In this document: positions 34,539-44,319 of the stretch, in pieces
How positions within the stretch are numbered: position 1 is the first letter of the stretch
How the letters are laid out: each line of letters opens with the position of its first letter
Assembly (NCBI GenBank): GCA_002483145.1
Contig: DLHJ01000016.1
Span: 1 to 64,000, forward strand
Length of the DNA: 64,000 bases
Direction of reading: 5' to 3'
Source of the DNA: Cellvibrio sp. UBA7671
GTDB lineage: Bacteria; Pseudomonadota; Gammaproteobacteria; Pseudomonadales; Cellvibrionaceae
The notes under the pieces: generated by a model
Databases searched by the model: none
The model's input: only the letters and a program-made list of their open reading frames with translations
What the model was told of the DNA's origin: nothing
Translations under genes and position numbers: made by a program

Positions 34539-37292
34539 CTACCAGGTTAGTCGGGCAGTGATATACCCACGGCGCCCGGCCACATCATAGGTCATGGTAT
34601 CGGTATTCACATCCAGCCAACTGGCCACGTAAGGGGCGCGCTGGTCGAACAGGTTGTCGATGCCGAGGGCGAGCTGCAACGCCTGGCTGGCCTGATATTG
34701 CAGTTGTACATGATGGTAGGTAATGCTTTCCTGGCGTGCGCCTATGGCTTCGGGCGGGGCGCCCAACTGCTTGCCGCTATCCAGATATTGCACGCTGTAG
34801 GCGCCTGACCAGTCGCCGCGCTCCAGGGTGAGTCGAGCGAGTGAGCGCCACTGCAAATAGCTGCCGCGACCGCTGGTGACCTTACCCGCATACTCGGTTT
34901 TGGGCGCTTGTTGGTAGAGCTGGATTTCATAACTGCGCAAATAGCTGCTCTCCCAATCCAGGCGTGCCTGCCAGCTACCCACTGCAAATTCGCTAAATAC
35001 GCCAATATCGATGCCCTCTTGTTCCTCTTGGGCAGCATTCATCAAACGGGTCGAGAGAAAGTTGACGTCGCCGGAGTTGGGATTGCGGGTGAAGTGCCGA
35101 TCGCCGCAGAACGGCAGGGACAATAAAGTGGAGTTATAACAGGCGGCGAGACGGGTATTGCCATCGATAGTGACAATGGCCTCGTCGATACTGATGTTGA
35201 AGTAGTCCAGACTGAGGGTGAGTGGCACAGCGAAGGCCGGTTGCCACTGGATTCCCAGAGTGCGGGTTTGCGCCTCTTCCGGTTTAAGGTCCGCGTTGCC
35301 GCCGAGTGTCGTGGGGATGCTGGTGGTTAGCTGCTGGAAATTGGCAGGCACACCATCGGCCAGACAGTTCTGGTAGACAGCTGAGCTGCTGGGCAGGTTG
35401 CTCCAGTTACTGCAGGGGTCGCGGGTGATTTGAAAGAGTACTTGGGTGCCGGAAAACAGTTCGGGGATATTGGGTGTGCGAAAGGCACTGGCGAGGTTGG
35501 TGCGCACTTGCAGGCTGGGGGTTAGCTGCCAATTGAGCCCCAGTTTGTAGTTGGTGGTATCGCCAAACTGATCGTAATCGGAATAGCGCACCGCGGTGCT
35601 CAGTTCCAATGACTCAATACCCCGCAATCTATTTACAAGCGGAACCTGGGCTTCAATAAATCCTTCGATCGCCTCTAGCTGCCCCATGACCGGCTCTTGG
35701 GGATTGTTGTTGGCGATACCGGCGCGGTTGAGAGGATCGGGTGTACGCCAGGCCTTGTCGCGCCGCAGCTCCAGTCCGGTCGCCAGCATCAGCGCACCAG
35801 CGGGGACTTGCATCAGTTCGCCGTTCAGGTTGGCACTCAGGCTCTGTTGTTCATTGCCGCCATGGTCGGTGGTATCGAGCATCAGGAAGTCGAGCAGCTC
35901 CTGGCTCAGGTCGCCATAGCCCAGGTAGTCACCACAGGGAATACTGGCTCCGGGGGCATTGCTACAGATACTGGTATCGAGCGATTGCTCGACTCGATCG
36001 AGGTTGGCGACATTGGTCCAGCCATCGGTGCCGGTATTGCGGCTCCAGTTGATGGCGGTCTGCCAGTGCCAGAGATCGTTGAAGGCGCCCTCCAACCCAA
36101 TCAGCCCATAGTAGTAATTCACATCCTGATAAAAATCCCGCGTACCCGCCTCTAACAAGCGCCTCCGCTCCAGTACCAGCGCCTGCCCGGTCGGGTTGGT
36201 GGGGTGATCAGCAGCCAGTGAAATCGGGCGATTGGTGCCCAGGGTGCCGGGCGAGGCCAGTTGTTCTGAATCGCGTTTGGTGTAGATAAGTGTGGAGGTG
36301 AGCCGCGTTTGCTCATCGAACCGGTATTCGCCTTTTCCACTTAGACTGAAGCGCGCAATCGGATTGACGGCGTTGAGATAGGAGTTGGCATTGAAGTTGT
36401 GTTTGCTGGCGGAGTAGGGCTCGTAAAAGTCGCCGTCGCCACCCGCGGTCTGGTTGAAGTTGACGCGCTGGCCATTGGCGAGCCGGGCGCGTCCGCCGAT
36501 GGTATTGCCGCTGTCCACGCAGGTTAATTCGCCGGCGACTTCACCCAAGCCGCAGGGCGCACGATCTGCCATGTTTACGGCGTCGCTCTCGAAGTGGCTG
36601 AGATTAAGCAGCAGCGAACCCTGTTCGCCGCGCGTGCCCCAACTTATTTGCGTCGCTTGCTCGGCGCCATCCTGCTGGCTGGTTTCACCATAGCGGACAC
36701 TGGCCTCACCACCTGCAAGCCCGGTGCGGGTGATGATATTAACCACCCCGGCGACCGCGTCGGCACCGTAAATTGCCGAGGCGCCATCGCGGAAAATTTC
36801 AATCCGCTCAACCAGTGCCAAAGGGATTGCATTCAGGTCAACCGCCGCGTTGGCGCCGGTGCCGCCATTGGCCAGACGGTGGCCATCAAGCAAGACCAGG
36901 GTGCGGTTGATGCCTAACCCGCGCAGATTGACATGGGTACTGCCATTGCCATTGACTGCCCAGTAGGCGTTGCTCTGGTTGCCGGCATAACCTGCCGATA
37001 GGGGTAGGCGTTGCAGCAGTGCTTCCAGTGAAGTGGCGCCGGTGCGGACAATGGTATCCCGGTCAATCAGGGTAATAGGGCCGGTGGGTGAGGCGTTGGC
37101 AGCAGAGATATGGCTGCCGGTAATGCGGGTTTGCATCAACTCGCTCAGGTCCATATTCAGGTAATCATCGATGGAGCTGGCGGGTTGGGCGTAGCTGCCA
37201 GAGGTTAGCACCAAGCCTGCCAGAAGCATCAAAGCGGCCGGTATTGGTAATTCTGGATGGTGATAACGTATTAACGTATTACTGGGTGGCAT
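34539..37292 (-). CDS. TonB-dependent outer-membrane receptor
   Basis: A 917-residue receptor with a signal peptide (ends GSYAQ), a TonB-box-like start, a plug domain (ITGSHISAANASPTGPITLIDRDTI...LRGLGINRTLVLLDGHRLA) and a long beta-barrel ending in a terminal aromatic (ITARLTW). The substrate is not evident; it lacks the FPDTNLAESL plug features of the second receptor at 41264. It is divergent from the GH81 gene across a 327-base gap that carries the TGGGACGAC motif. It may import oligosaccharides made by that enzyme. Confidence 0.88.
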   Translation of the reverse strand: MPPSNTLIRYHHPELPIPAALMLLAGLVLTSGSYAQPASSIDDYLNMDLSELMQTRITGSHISAANASPTGPITLIDRDTIVRTGATSLEALLQRLPLSAGYAGNQSNAYWAVNGNGSTHVNLRGLGINRTLVLLDGHRLANGGTGANAAVDLNAIPLALVERIEIFRDGASAIYGADAVAGVVNIITRTGLAGGEASVRYGETSQQDGAEQATQISWGTRGEQGSLLLNLSHFESDAVNMADRAPCGLGEVAGELTCVDSGNTIGGRARLANGQRVNFNQTAGGDGDFYEPYSASKHNFNANSYLNAVNPIARFSLSGKGEYRFDEQTRLTSTLIYTKRDSEQLASPGTLGTNRPISLAADHPTNPTGQALVLERRRLLEAGTRDFYQDVNYYYGLIGLEGAFNDLWHWQTAINWSRNTGTDGWTNVANLDRVEQSLDTSICSNAPGASIPCGDYLGYGDLSQELLDFLMLDTTDHGGNEQQSLSANLNGELMQVPAGALMLATGLELRRDKAWRTPDPLNRAGIANNNPQEPVMGQLEAIEGFIEAQVPLVNRLRGIESLELSTAVRYSDYDQFGDTTNYKLGLNWQLTPSLQVRTNLASAFRTPNIPELFSGTQVLFQITRDPCSNWSNLPSSSAVYQNCLADGVPANFQQLTTSIPTTLGGNADLKPEEAQTRTLGIQWQPAFAVPLTLSLDYFNISIDEAIVTIDGNTRLAACYNSTLLSLPFCGDRHFTRNPNSGDVNFLSTRLMNAAQEEQEGIDIGVFSEFAVGSWQARLDWESSYLRSYEIQLYQQAPKTEYAGKVTSGRGSYLQWRSLARLTLERGDWSGAYSVQYLDSGKQLGAPPEAIGARQESITYHHVQLQYQASQALQLALGIDNLFDQRAPYVASWLDVNTDTMTYDVAGRRGYITARLTW

Positions 37293-37443
37293 AAATGGGG
37301 GTCCGGGGATGAACTGGCTGATCTAAGCCTAGTCGCTTAAAGAATAGCAGCCGAAATATGTGCTGGCATTAGCTGTCACCAAACATTCCCTCTTCACAAA
37401 AACGTAAAGTGAAACAGGCCCAGTTTGCATTTTAGCGCCAACA

Positions 37444-37452
37444 TGGGACGAC
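37444..37452 (+). promoter_or_regulatory. TGGGACGAC motif, copy 1 (upstream of GH81)
   Basis: The nonamer TGGGACGAC lies 168 bases before the GH81 start, in the 327-base gap shared with the divergent TonB-receptor gene. Identical copies occur at 41120 and 49337, each before another glucan-utilisation gene. Candidate binding site for a shared regulator. The remainder of this gap has no gene. Confidence 0.5.
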
Positions 37453-37619
37453 CGGACTTAATTTCAGGTAGACGATAACCACACTGGAGCACAGTTTCCC
37501 CCCAGTCTCAGGGCAATCCGACAACAGGAATCTAACAACAATAACAGTGACGTAGTAATCCACCAGAGACGCTTGTGCTCCCGGTTCAAATAATCAATAA
37601 CAATTATTGGGTCACTAAT

Positions 37620-40600
37620 ATGAAACGATTCAAACGAGTCCTGCTTCTGCTGGGCGCGCTGGGTTTTGCCCATGCGAGCCAATCTGCAATCCTCAATTAT
37701 GGCGCCGGTAATATCAGCGATACCATTAACACCGCGGGCTGGAAATGTACCGTCGATTACGGTAACTGGATCCACAATGCCGGTGTGGTCAAGCCCGGTG
37801 TCAGCAGTTGTAATCCCATAGGTGCGCCTACCCAACTGTATCCGCAAGAAGTCGCACCCGCGAGCACCAAGCCCACCATGACTCACCGCTGGTGGGGTTC
37901 AATCCCGTTTATGGGTGAGATGAAGGTCGGTGCTTCAACGGATTCTGGCTATATCACCCCCGATCCGATCACTGCACGTATCACCGAGCGCGGTGTGCGT
38001 ATCCTGGGGATTCCCGGTGGCCTGCGCACCGGTACCAACGATACCCTCTACTCAATTCCCGATCCGTTCAGCGAAGTATTTGACGGTATCGCGGTTGGCA
38101 ACTCGGCCTATTCCAATCTGGAAGCCTTCCTGAAAGATTACAGCGATGGTTCGGTCACTGTGCAATGGAAAAGCGGCGCTACCGCCGTAATGGAAGCGAC
38201 TTTCGTGCACGGCTCCCCCTACGTGTACTTCACTGCCCTACAGGGCAATCTGGTTATTCGCACCAAGTCGGCTGATGGCGGCGAGAAGGGTGTGTTCCAC
38301 CAAAGTGGCAACAACCTGGGGATTTGGACTGATGTGGCGGGCAACCGCAATGCCTTCCTGATTGTCGGCCACGATGCCACCACCTATAGCGGTGTGAATA
38401 CCAATAGCATCGGTGTTAACAACAGTACCAAGCGCATGACGGTGGCCTGGTTGCCACAGCTGACCGGTACTCCGGACGCGGCAATGATCTCAGCCTTTGC
38501 CCAGTACGCTGCCCAGCGCGTAGACAAAGTGAACATCAACTACACCGTTGATCGCGCGGCCAACAAAGTGACCGTCAGCCACCAATACCAATTCAACGGT
38601 GCCAATGTGACGACTATGGCGGGCCTCTTGCCCTTGCACTGGAAAAACTCTACGCAAGGCGTCACCAGTTACAAAGTGCGCTCTGCGCGCGGTGTGACCA
38701 AGTTTGCGGCGACCAGCAACTTTAGTTACACCATCCCTTATGTGGGGGTGTTGCCTTACTTCCCGGAAAACATCGGCGATTACAACGCGACCCAATTGCG
38801 CGCGCTGGTGACCGAATTTGTTAATCAGGGTACATCCAAGTGGAACACCGCGACCGACACCTACTGGGCCGGTAAAAACTACGGCAAAGTCGCTGAACTC
38901 GCAGCGATTGCCCGTTCCATCGGCATGACCACCGAAGCCAACCAGATGATCGCCTGGCTCAAGGCTGAGTTGCAGGATTGGTTCCGCGCCAATACTACCG
39001 GCGCCCTGGATACCACCAAATACTTCGCCTACGAAAGTAACTGGAACACCTTGCTTGGGTTTGATGAATCCTTCGGCGCGCAACAACAGCTGAACGATCA
39101 CCACTTCCACTATGGTTACTTTGTGCGTGCCGCTGCGGAAATCTGCCGTATCGATGCTGCCTGGTGTGGATCTACCCAATACGGCCCCATGGTCGAGTTG
39201 CTGATCCGCGATTATGCCGCTGGCCGCGACGATGCTATGTTCCCCTATCTGCGCAATTTTGACCCTGCCTACGGTTTCTCCTGGGCATCTGGCCACGCCA
39301 ACTTCGCCCTGGGTAACAACAACGAATCGACTTCAGAAGCCGCTAACGCTTATGGCGCCATCGTCCTCTACGGCATGATCACCGGCAACAACGCCATTAC
39401 CGAGCGCGGTATGTACCTGCATGCCTCATCGACTGCGGCCTACTGGGAATACTGGAATAACATCGACCGCTACAAAGGTCTGGGTGGCGATTACGACAAC
39501 TTCACCTCGACTTATACCAAGCCGACTACCTCAATTATCTGGGGCAATGGCCATGTGTTCTCTACCTGGTTCAGCGGTGCCTACGCGCACATCCTTGGTA
39601 TTCAAGGCCTGCCACTCAGCCCGCTGGTACTGCATATCGGCCAACACCCTGGCTACCTGAATAACTATGTGACCTTGGGCTTGAGCGAGTCTTCCAACGG
39701 CAAACCGTCCGGCCTGCCCAACGGCCAATGGCGCGATGTCTGGTGGAATATCTGGTCCATGACCAACGGCCAGGCGGCGGTGGACGATATGTTGGCCTAC
39801 GGCCTGAACAATCTGATCCCGGAAGAAGGCGAGACCAAAGCGCACACCTATCACTGGGTGTACACCTACAAACAACTGGGTCATCTGGCGACCGGTACTG
39901 GTGCGCTGACCGCTAACCACCCTGCGGCGGTAGCATTCAACAAGAATGGCATCCTGACCTATATCGCCTACAACTTCGGTTGTGCAGCGATCAACGTGGC
40001 TTACTCCGATGGCACCAGCTTCTCTGTTCCTGCGAAAGGCTATGCCTTGAAGCGCACTGGTCAATCGGTAGTATCCAGCGGTGCTGGTTGTGGTGGTACG
40101 AGCAGCTCAGCGCCAAGTTCGGTGCCTCCGAGCAGTGTTGCCCCATCCTCAAGATCATCGGTAGCACCGAGTTCGGTCGCCAGTTCAGTCGCTGCTACAC
40201 CATACGGTCACACGGTGTTAACCAGCAATAGCGTGCGTTTCCATGCGAACAATGCGGCTTGGGCGGATATTCACTACACCATCAACGGTGGTGCGCAGCA
40301 AAACATTCGCATGACCAATGCGAGCAATAACAACACCTATACCCTGACCAACATTCCGGCAGGTGCGACCGTGCGCTACTTCTTCACCATCGCCCAGGGT
40401 GCAGGTGCAATTGATACCGCATGGGTGCAATTCGGTTGCTGCTCCGGCGGCACCTCAAGCACTCCCGCTAGCAGCACTCCCGCTTCCAGTAGCCGTAGCT
40501 CTGTAGCCAGCTCGGCTCCAGCGTTCAGCCAGCTTGTTCAGGCGGAAGCATTTACGGCGATGAGCGGCGTACAGACGGAAGCCACCACCGATACTAACGG

Positions 40601-40904
40601 CGGTCAAAACGTGTCTTACATAGATGCAGGTGATTGGATGGCCTACGCCAATATCACCATCCCGACCACCGGCAGCTATCGCATCGAATACCGCGTCGCC
40701 AGCCCTTCAGGTTCATTGCTGTCATCTGACCTGAATGCAGGTGCTATCCAGCTGGGCAATGTGACAATCCCGGCGACTGGTGGCTGGCAAAACTGGACGA
40801 CTGTAAGCCAAACGGTGACCTTGAATGCGGGCACCCACAGCTTTGGCATCTTTGCCCAGCAGTCAGGGTGGAATTTGAACTGGTTCCGGATTACCAAGTT
40901 GTAA
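37620..40904 (+). CDS. GH81 endo-beta-1,3-glucanase with CBM56 and CBM6
   Basis: A 1094-residue secreted enzyme from ATG 37620. After the signal peptide comes a GH81 domain (about 25-800): HRWWGSIPF, GVRILGIPGG, the catalytic region NDHHFHYGYFVRAAAEI and NNNESTSEAANAY. A poly-serine linker leads to a roughly 80-residue domain resembling CBM56 (ADIHYTINGGAQQNIRM, CC pair), then a second serine linker and a C-terminal CBM6 (VQAEAFTAMSG...YIDAGDWMAYANI). GH81 enzymes cut laminarin, curdlan or callose. Two beta-glucan-binding modules suggest insoluble beta-1,3-glucan. It carries its own terminator and the TGGGACGAC motif upstream. Confidence 0.9.
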   Translation: MKRFKRVLLLLGALGFAHASQSAILNYGAGNISDTINTAGWKCTVDYGNWIHNAGVVKPGVSSCNPIGAPTQLYPQEVAPASTKPTMTHRWWGSIPFMGEMKVGASTDSGYITPDPITARITERGVRILGIPGGLRTGTNDTLYSIPDPFSEVFDGIAVGNSAYSNLEAFLKDYSDGSVTVQWKSGATAVMEATFVHGSPYVYFTALQGNLVIRTKSADGGEKGVFHQSGNNLGIWTDVAGNRNAFLIVGHDATTYSGVNTNSIGVNNSTKRMTVAWLPQLTGTPDAAMISAFAQYAAQRVDKVNINYTVDRAANKVTVSHQYQFNGANVTTMAGLLPLHWKNSTQGVTSYKVRSARGVTKFAATSNFSYTIPYVGVLPYFPENIGDYNATQLRALVTEFVNQGTSKWNTATDTYWAGKNYGKVAELAAIARSIGMTTEANQMIAWLKAELQDWFRANTTGALDTTKYFAYESNWNTLLGFDESFGAQQQLNDHHFHYGYFVRAAAEICRIDAAWCGSTQYGPMVELLIRDYAAGRDDAMFPYLRNFDPAYGFSWASGHANFALGNNNESTSEAANAYGAIVLYGMITGNNAITERGMYLHASSTAAYWEYWNNIDRYKGLGGDYDNFTSTYTKPTTSIIWGNGHVFSTWFSGAYAHILGIQGLPLSPLVLHIGQHPGYLNNYVTLGLSESSNGKPSGLPNGQWRDVWWNIWSMTNGQAAVDDMLAYGLNNLIPEEGETKAHTYHWVYTYKQLGHLATGTGALTANHPAAVAFNKNGILTYIAYNFGCAAINVAYSDGTSFSVPAKGYALKRTGQSVVSSGAGCGGTSSSAPSSVPPSSVAPSSRSSVAPSSVASSVAATPYGHTVLTSNSVRFHANNAAWADIHYTINGGAQQNIRMTNASNNNTYTLTNIPAGATVRYFFTIAQGAGAIDTAWVQFGCCSGGTSSTPASSTPASSSRSSVASSAPAFSQLVQAEAFTAMSGVQTEATTDTNGGQNVSYIDAGDWMAYANITIPTTGSYRIEYRVASPSGSLLSSDLNAGAIQLGNVTIPATGGWQNWTTVSQTVTLNAGTHSFGIFAQQSGWNLNWFRITKL

Positions 40905-40937
40905 CTATCGCTTAAAACAACCAGTGGGATAAACCTG

Positions 40938-40972
40938 ACCCCTGCCAGAGCCAACTCTGCCAGGGGTTTTTT
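40938..40972 (+). terminator. Rho-independent terminator of the GH81 gene
   Basis: ACCCCTGCCAGAG pairs with CTCTGCCAGGGGT with one mismatch around a short loop and is followed by six T residues, about 35 bases after the stop. Confidence 0.88.
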
Positions 40973-41119
40973 ATGCGTACCACTTTTTATGTTGTGTAGA
41001 ACTTACACACCCCTGGTAATGCGTAAAAATTAATTAAGTTATTGAAAAATAACAATATTAACTCTTCCCACCCAGAGTCGCAAAAAGTGATATGCCTCAG
41101 GTTGGCGTATTTTTCAAGG

Positions 41120-41128
41120 TGGGACGAC
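41120..41128 (+). promoter_or_regulatory. TGGGACGAC motif, copy 2 (upstream of TonB receptor)
   Basis: The nonamer lies 135 bases before the receptor start. About 30 bases further on, ATTATGGAGT resembles ACTATGGATT at the same distance from copy 3 (49337), so the similarity extends beyond the nonamer. No gene is seen in the 40905-41263 gap. Confidence 0.5.
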
Positions 41129-41263
41129 ACCTTAGGCGTCAGTTGTGATTATGGAGTGGCTAGAAAAGCAGTTGTGATCCGGCAGAGGGGGATTTGTGAG
41201 AGAACCGCCTACATGCTCCGGGCCGACAAATAAGTCCATACCAATAAATAAATGGAGAACTCC

Positions 41264-44215
41264 ATGAGTAAGACACTAACAATGACACAATCAACTGGCT
41301 TTAAGAGAAAATTGATCGCAACCGCCATTGCATCCGCCATGATTGGCGTAAGTGGTATTGCGCTCGCACAAGACGATAACGTGGAAGAAGTTTTGGTTAC
41401 CGGTATTAAAGGTAGCTTGCAGCGCGCGATGGACACCAAGCGCGAAGCCAAAGGTGTAGTTGATGCCATCTCTGCAGAAGATATCGGCAAGTTCCCGGAT
41501 ACCAACCTGGCGGAATCTTTACAGCGTATTTCGGGTGTATCTATCGACCGTCAAAATAACGAAGGTAGCAAAATCACCGTACGTGGTTTTGGGCCTGACT
41601 TTAACCTGGTAACCCTGAATAATCGTCAGATGCCGACCAATGGCTCCAGCCGTAGTTTTGAATTCTCGGACTTGGCTGCTGAAACCGTTAGCGGTGTAGA
41701 AGTTTATAAAACCTTCAGTGCAACCCGTGCAAGCGGTGGTATCGGTGCACTGGTCAATATTAAAACTGCTCGTCCTTTGGATAACCCCGGCCTGAAGGCG
41801 TCTATCGGTGCCAAGGCAGTAATGGATACCACTAATGAAGTGGGCGACGACATTACGCCGGAAGTGTCCGGTATTTTCAGCAACACTTTTGCGGATGACA
41901 CTTTCGGTATTGCGCTTTCCGGTTCTTATCAAGAGCGTGACAACCGTTCAGTCAATGCAGATATCGCCAACTGGCGCAATGGCATCAACTTCCAAAAAGC
42001 AGTAGCTGATGCTGGTCAAACTGTAAATGTGGTGGATAACCGCGCAGACAAAAACGGCAACGTCTACTACCCAAGAAACTTTGGTTACGGCATTGAAGAT
42101 TTCCACCGCGAAAGAACCAATGGTCAATTGGTATTACAGTACGCGCCAATCGACACCCTTAAAGCAACTCTGGATTACACCTACTCAAAAGTTGATCTCA
42201 CTGCACTAAATACCGGCGTAGGTATTTGGTACAACGACTCAGGTTCTGATGCGCGCGATGTGGTGATCGATAAAAACGGTACTATCACCAAACTGACTGC
42301 TGCGGGCGATGACTTTGCCTCCAACATCCGTTTGAACACCTCTGAAACTGAAAACAACTCTGTTGGTTTCAACGTGGATTGGGAAGCATCAGATAACCTG
42401 ACGCTGACATTTGACGCACACAACTCTACCAATGAAAACGGTGGTGTTGGTCGCGGCCACAATGCATTCCTGATTCTCGCAGCACCGTTTATCGATAGAA
42501 AAACTTACGACGCTACTGCTGGGGACGATATTCCCTTTATGCACGTGACCTTTAATCCAAATGGTAAAGGCATCGTCAATGGTGTACCCACAGCAGCTTC
42601 CTACGATTCGCTTTTCGGTGAAGCGAATTTGGATCTGAAAAAATCAGAAATTACGCAATTCCAAATCGACGGTACTTTTGACACCAATGCCGATGCTGGT
42701 ATTACCTCGATTGATTTTGGTATTGGGCAATCTGATATTGCCAACCGTTGGCGCAGCTTCAGTACTGGCCAGATTGCAGCGGGTTGGTACGGTGGTAATC
42801 AGGATCTATTCCCGGATGATATTTTTGAGGAGCATAACCTCAACGGTTTAACACCTTCCTTCTCTGGTGGTGGCTCGAATGTACCCGTGTACCACTCATG
42901 GGATTTTGAAAAAGGTGTGGCTATTGCTGAATCCGAATGGAATATCCCTGGTGGATCAAAAAGACCTTGGGGTTGGGGCACAGGTAACATGCGTCCTGAT
43001 TTGAATGGTAATCCGACCAGCGATCATAAAGTTACGGAGGAGACTACCAGTGCATATATGGAGTTTAACTCTGCAGGTGATCTTGTTGGCATGCCGCTCA
43101 AGATAACAACCGGTATGCGCTACGAAAGTACGGATATTGAATCCAACAGCTTCACCCGTGACCCATCTCAAATTGTGTGGATCAATCAGACCGAGTGGAG
43201 CCTTAACCTAGCACCTAGCAGCTACTATGGTTCAGAAGCGGGTAGCTACGATGTATGGCTACCCAATTTGGATGTGAGCCTGGACGTTAATGACGATGTT
43301 GTTGCGCGTATGAGTTACAGCAAGTCGATCACTCGTCCTACTCTGAGCAAAATGATTGGTACCACTAGCGTAACCACACGTCCGAAGCCAGGTGAGCGCA
43401 CCGGTACCGCAGGCAATCCGGATTTGAAGCCTTTCATGGCAGATAACTTCGACCTTTCTGCTGAGTGGTATTACGATGAAGCCAGTTATGTGTCTGCTGG
43501 TTTCTTCATGAAGCAAGTGGATGACTTTATTGTTGATGTTATTGAAGAGCGAGAAGTATTTGGTCTGCGCGATCCATCCCAAGGCGCGCGCGCAGATGCT
43601 GCCCGGGCTCAGTTGATCGATGAGGGTATTATTCCAACAGATGCCAATGTAATTAACCGCATCAAGTCGAATGCCGGCATTCCTGCTAATCAAAATATCG
43701 TACAAGACAGCAACGATCCTTTTGCGGTGTTTAACATTGCTAAACCAATGAACCAGGAGCAAGCCAAATTCCACGGCTGGGAGTTGGCAGCTCAACATAT
43801 GTTTGGTGAGACTGGTTTTGGTTTACAGGCGAACGCTACTTTCGTTACCAGCGACATTGATGTAGATAACTCTTCAACCGACTTCCAATTTGCATTGCCT
43901 GGTCTGAGCGACTCTTACAACCTGGTTGGTTTCTATGATGCCAACGGTTTGCAAGCGCGTATTGCTTATAACTGGCGCGACACTTTCCTCAATGGTTTTG
44001 GTGAAGGTAACACGCCTTACTACACCGAAGAATATGGCCAAGTTGACGTAACAGTGAGTTATGACTTGCCATTTGTTGAGGGAATGACGGTGTTTGTTGA
44101 AGGTATCAACGTAACTGATGCTTCCCAGCGCGTCTACGCCCGTTACGAAAACCAGTTTAAATCAGCCTACCAATACGGCGCGCGTTATAACCTGGGTGTT
44201 CGTTACAGCTTCTAA
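41264..44215 (+). CDS. TonB-dependent receptor of the TIGR01782 group
   Basis: A 983-residue receptor from ATG 41264, with GGAGAA five bases upstream (an in-frame ATG at 41252 lies in the ribosome site). It has a signal peptide (GIALAQ), a TonB box-like VEEVLVTG, a plug with FPDTNLAESLQRISGVSIDR and FNLVTLNNRQMP, and a barrel ending in YNLGVRYSF. This plug pattern marks the carbohydrate-type receptors of Caulobacter, Xanthomonas and Cellvibrio, which are usually next to SapC, cupin and halogenase genes, exactly as here. It probably imports beta-1,3-glucan oligosaccharides. Confidence 0.92.
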   Translation: MSKTLTMTQSTGFKRKLIATAIASAMIGVSGIALAQDDNVEEVLVTGIKGSLQRAMDTKREAKGVVDAISAEDIGKFPDTNLAESLQRISGVSIDRQNNEGSKITVRGFGPDFNLVTLNNRQMPTNGSSRSFEFSDLAAETVSGVEVYKTFSATRASGGIGALVNIKTARPLDNPGLKASIGAKAVMDTTNEVGDDITPEVSGIFSNTFADDTFGIALSGSYQERDNRSVNADIANWRNGINFQKAVADAGQTVNVVDNRADKNGNVYYPRNFGYGIEDFHRERTNGQLVLQYAPIDTLKATLDYTYSKVDLTALNTGVGIWYNDSGSDARDVVIDKNGTITKLTAAGDDFASNIRLNTSETENNSVGFNVDWEASDNLTLTFDAHNSTNENGGVGRGHNAFLILAAPFIDRKTYDATAGDDIPFMHVTFNPNGKGIVNGVPTAASYDSLFGEANLDLKKSEITQFQIDGTFDTNADAGITSIDFGIGQSDIANRWRSFSTGQIAAGWYGGNQDLFPDDIFEEHNLNGLTPSFSGGGSNVPVYHSWDFEKGVAIAESEWNIPGGSKRPWGWGTGNMRPDLNGNPTSDHKVTEETTSAYMEFNSAGDLVGMPLKITTGMRYESTDIESNSFTRDPSQIVWINQTEWSLNLAPSSYYGSEAGSYDVWLPNLDVSLDVNDDVVARMSYSKSITRPTLSKMIGTTSVTTRPKPGERTGTAGNPDLKPFMADNFDLSAEWYYDEASYVSAGFFMKQVDDFIVDVIEEREVFGLRDPSQGARADAARAQLIDEGIIPTDANVINRIKSNAGIPANQNIVQDSNDPFAVFNIAKPMNQEQAKFHGWELAAQHMFGETGFGLQANATFVTSDIDVDNSSTDFQFALPGLSDSYNLVGFYDANGLQARIAYNWRDTFLNGFGEGNTPYYTEEYGQVDVTVSYDLPFVEGMTVFVEGINVTDASQRVYARYENQFKSAYQYGARYNLGVRYSF

Positions 44216-44243
44216 TCTGTTATCAGGTTAGTGCAAGACAAGG

Positions 44244-44272
44244 AAAAGCCGCTGATATTTTGGCGGCTTTTT
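44244..44272 (+). terminator. Hairpin-T element between receptor and SapC genes
   Basis: AAAAGCCGC pairs with GCGGCTTTT around a ten-base loop and is followed by T-rich sequence. It sits between the receptor and the SapC gene of what looks like one operon, so it may lower expression of the downstream genes rather than stop it fully. Confidence 0.65.
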
Positions 44273-44319
44273 CTTTTCTAAATTTCATCGTTTTATCAAT
44301 TAGTTTCCGGGAGCTGTGT

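Noticed and set aside
34908-36917. Several open frames antisense to the TonB receptor gene
   Set aside because: They mirror a GC-rich coding frame and lack ribosome sites or homology.
38490-39296. 268-codon open frame antisense to the GH81 gene
   Set aside because: It is a shadow of the strong GH81 coding frame.
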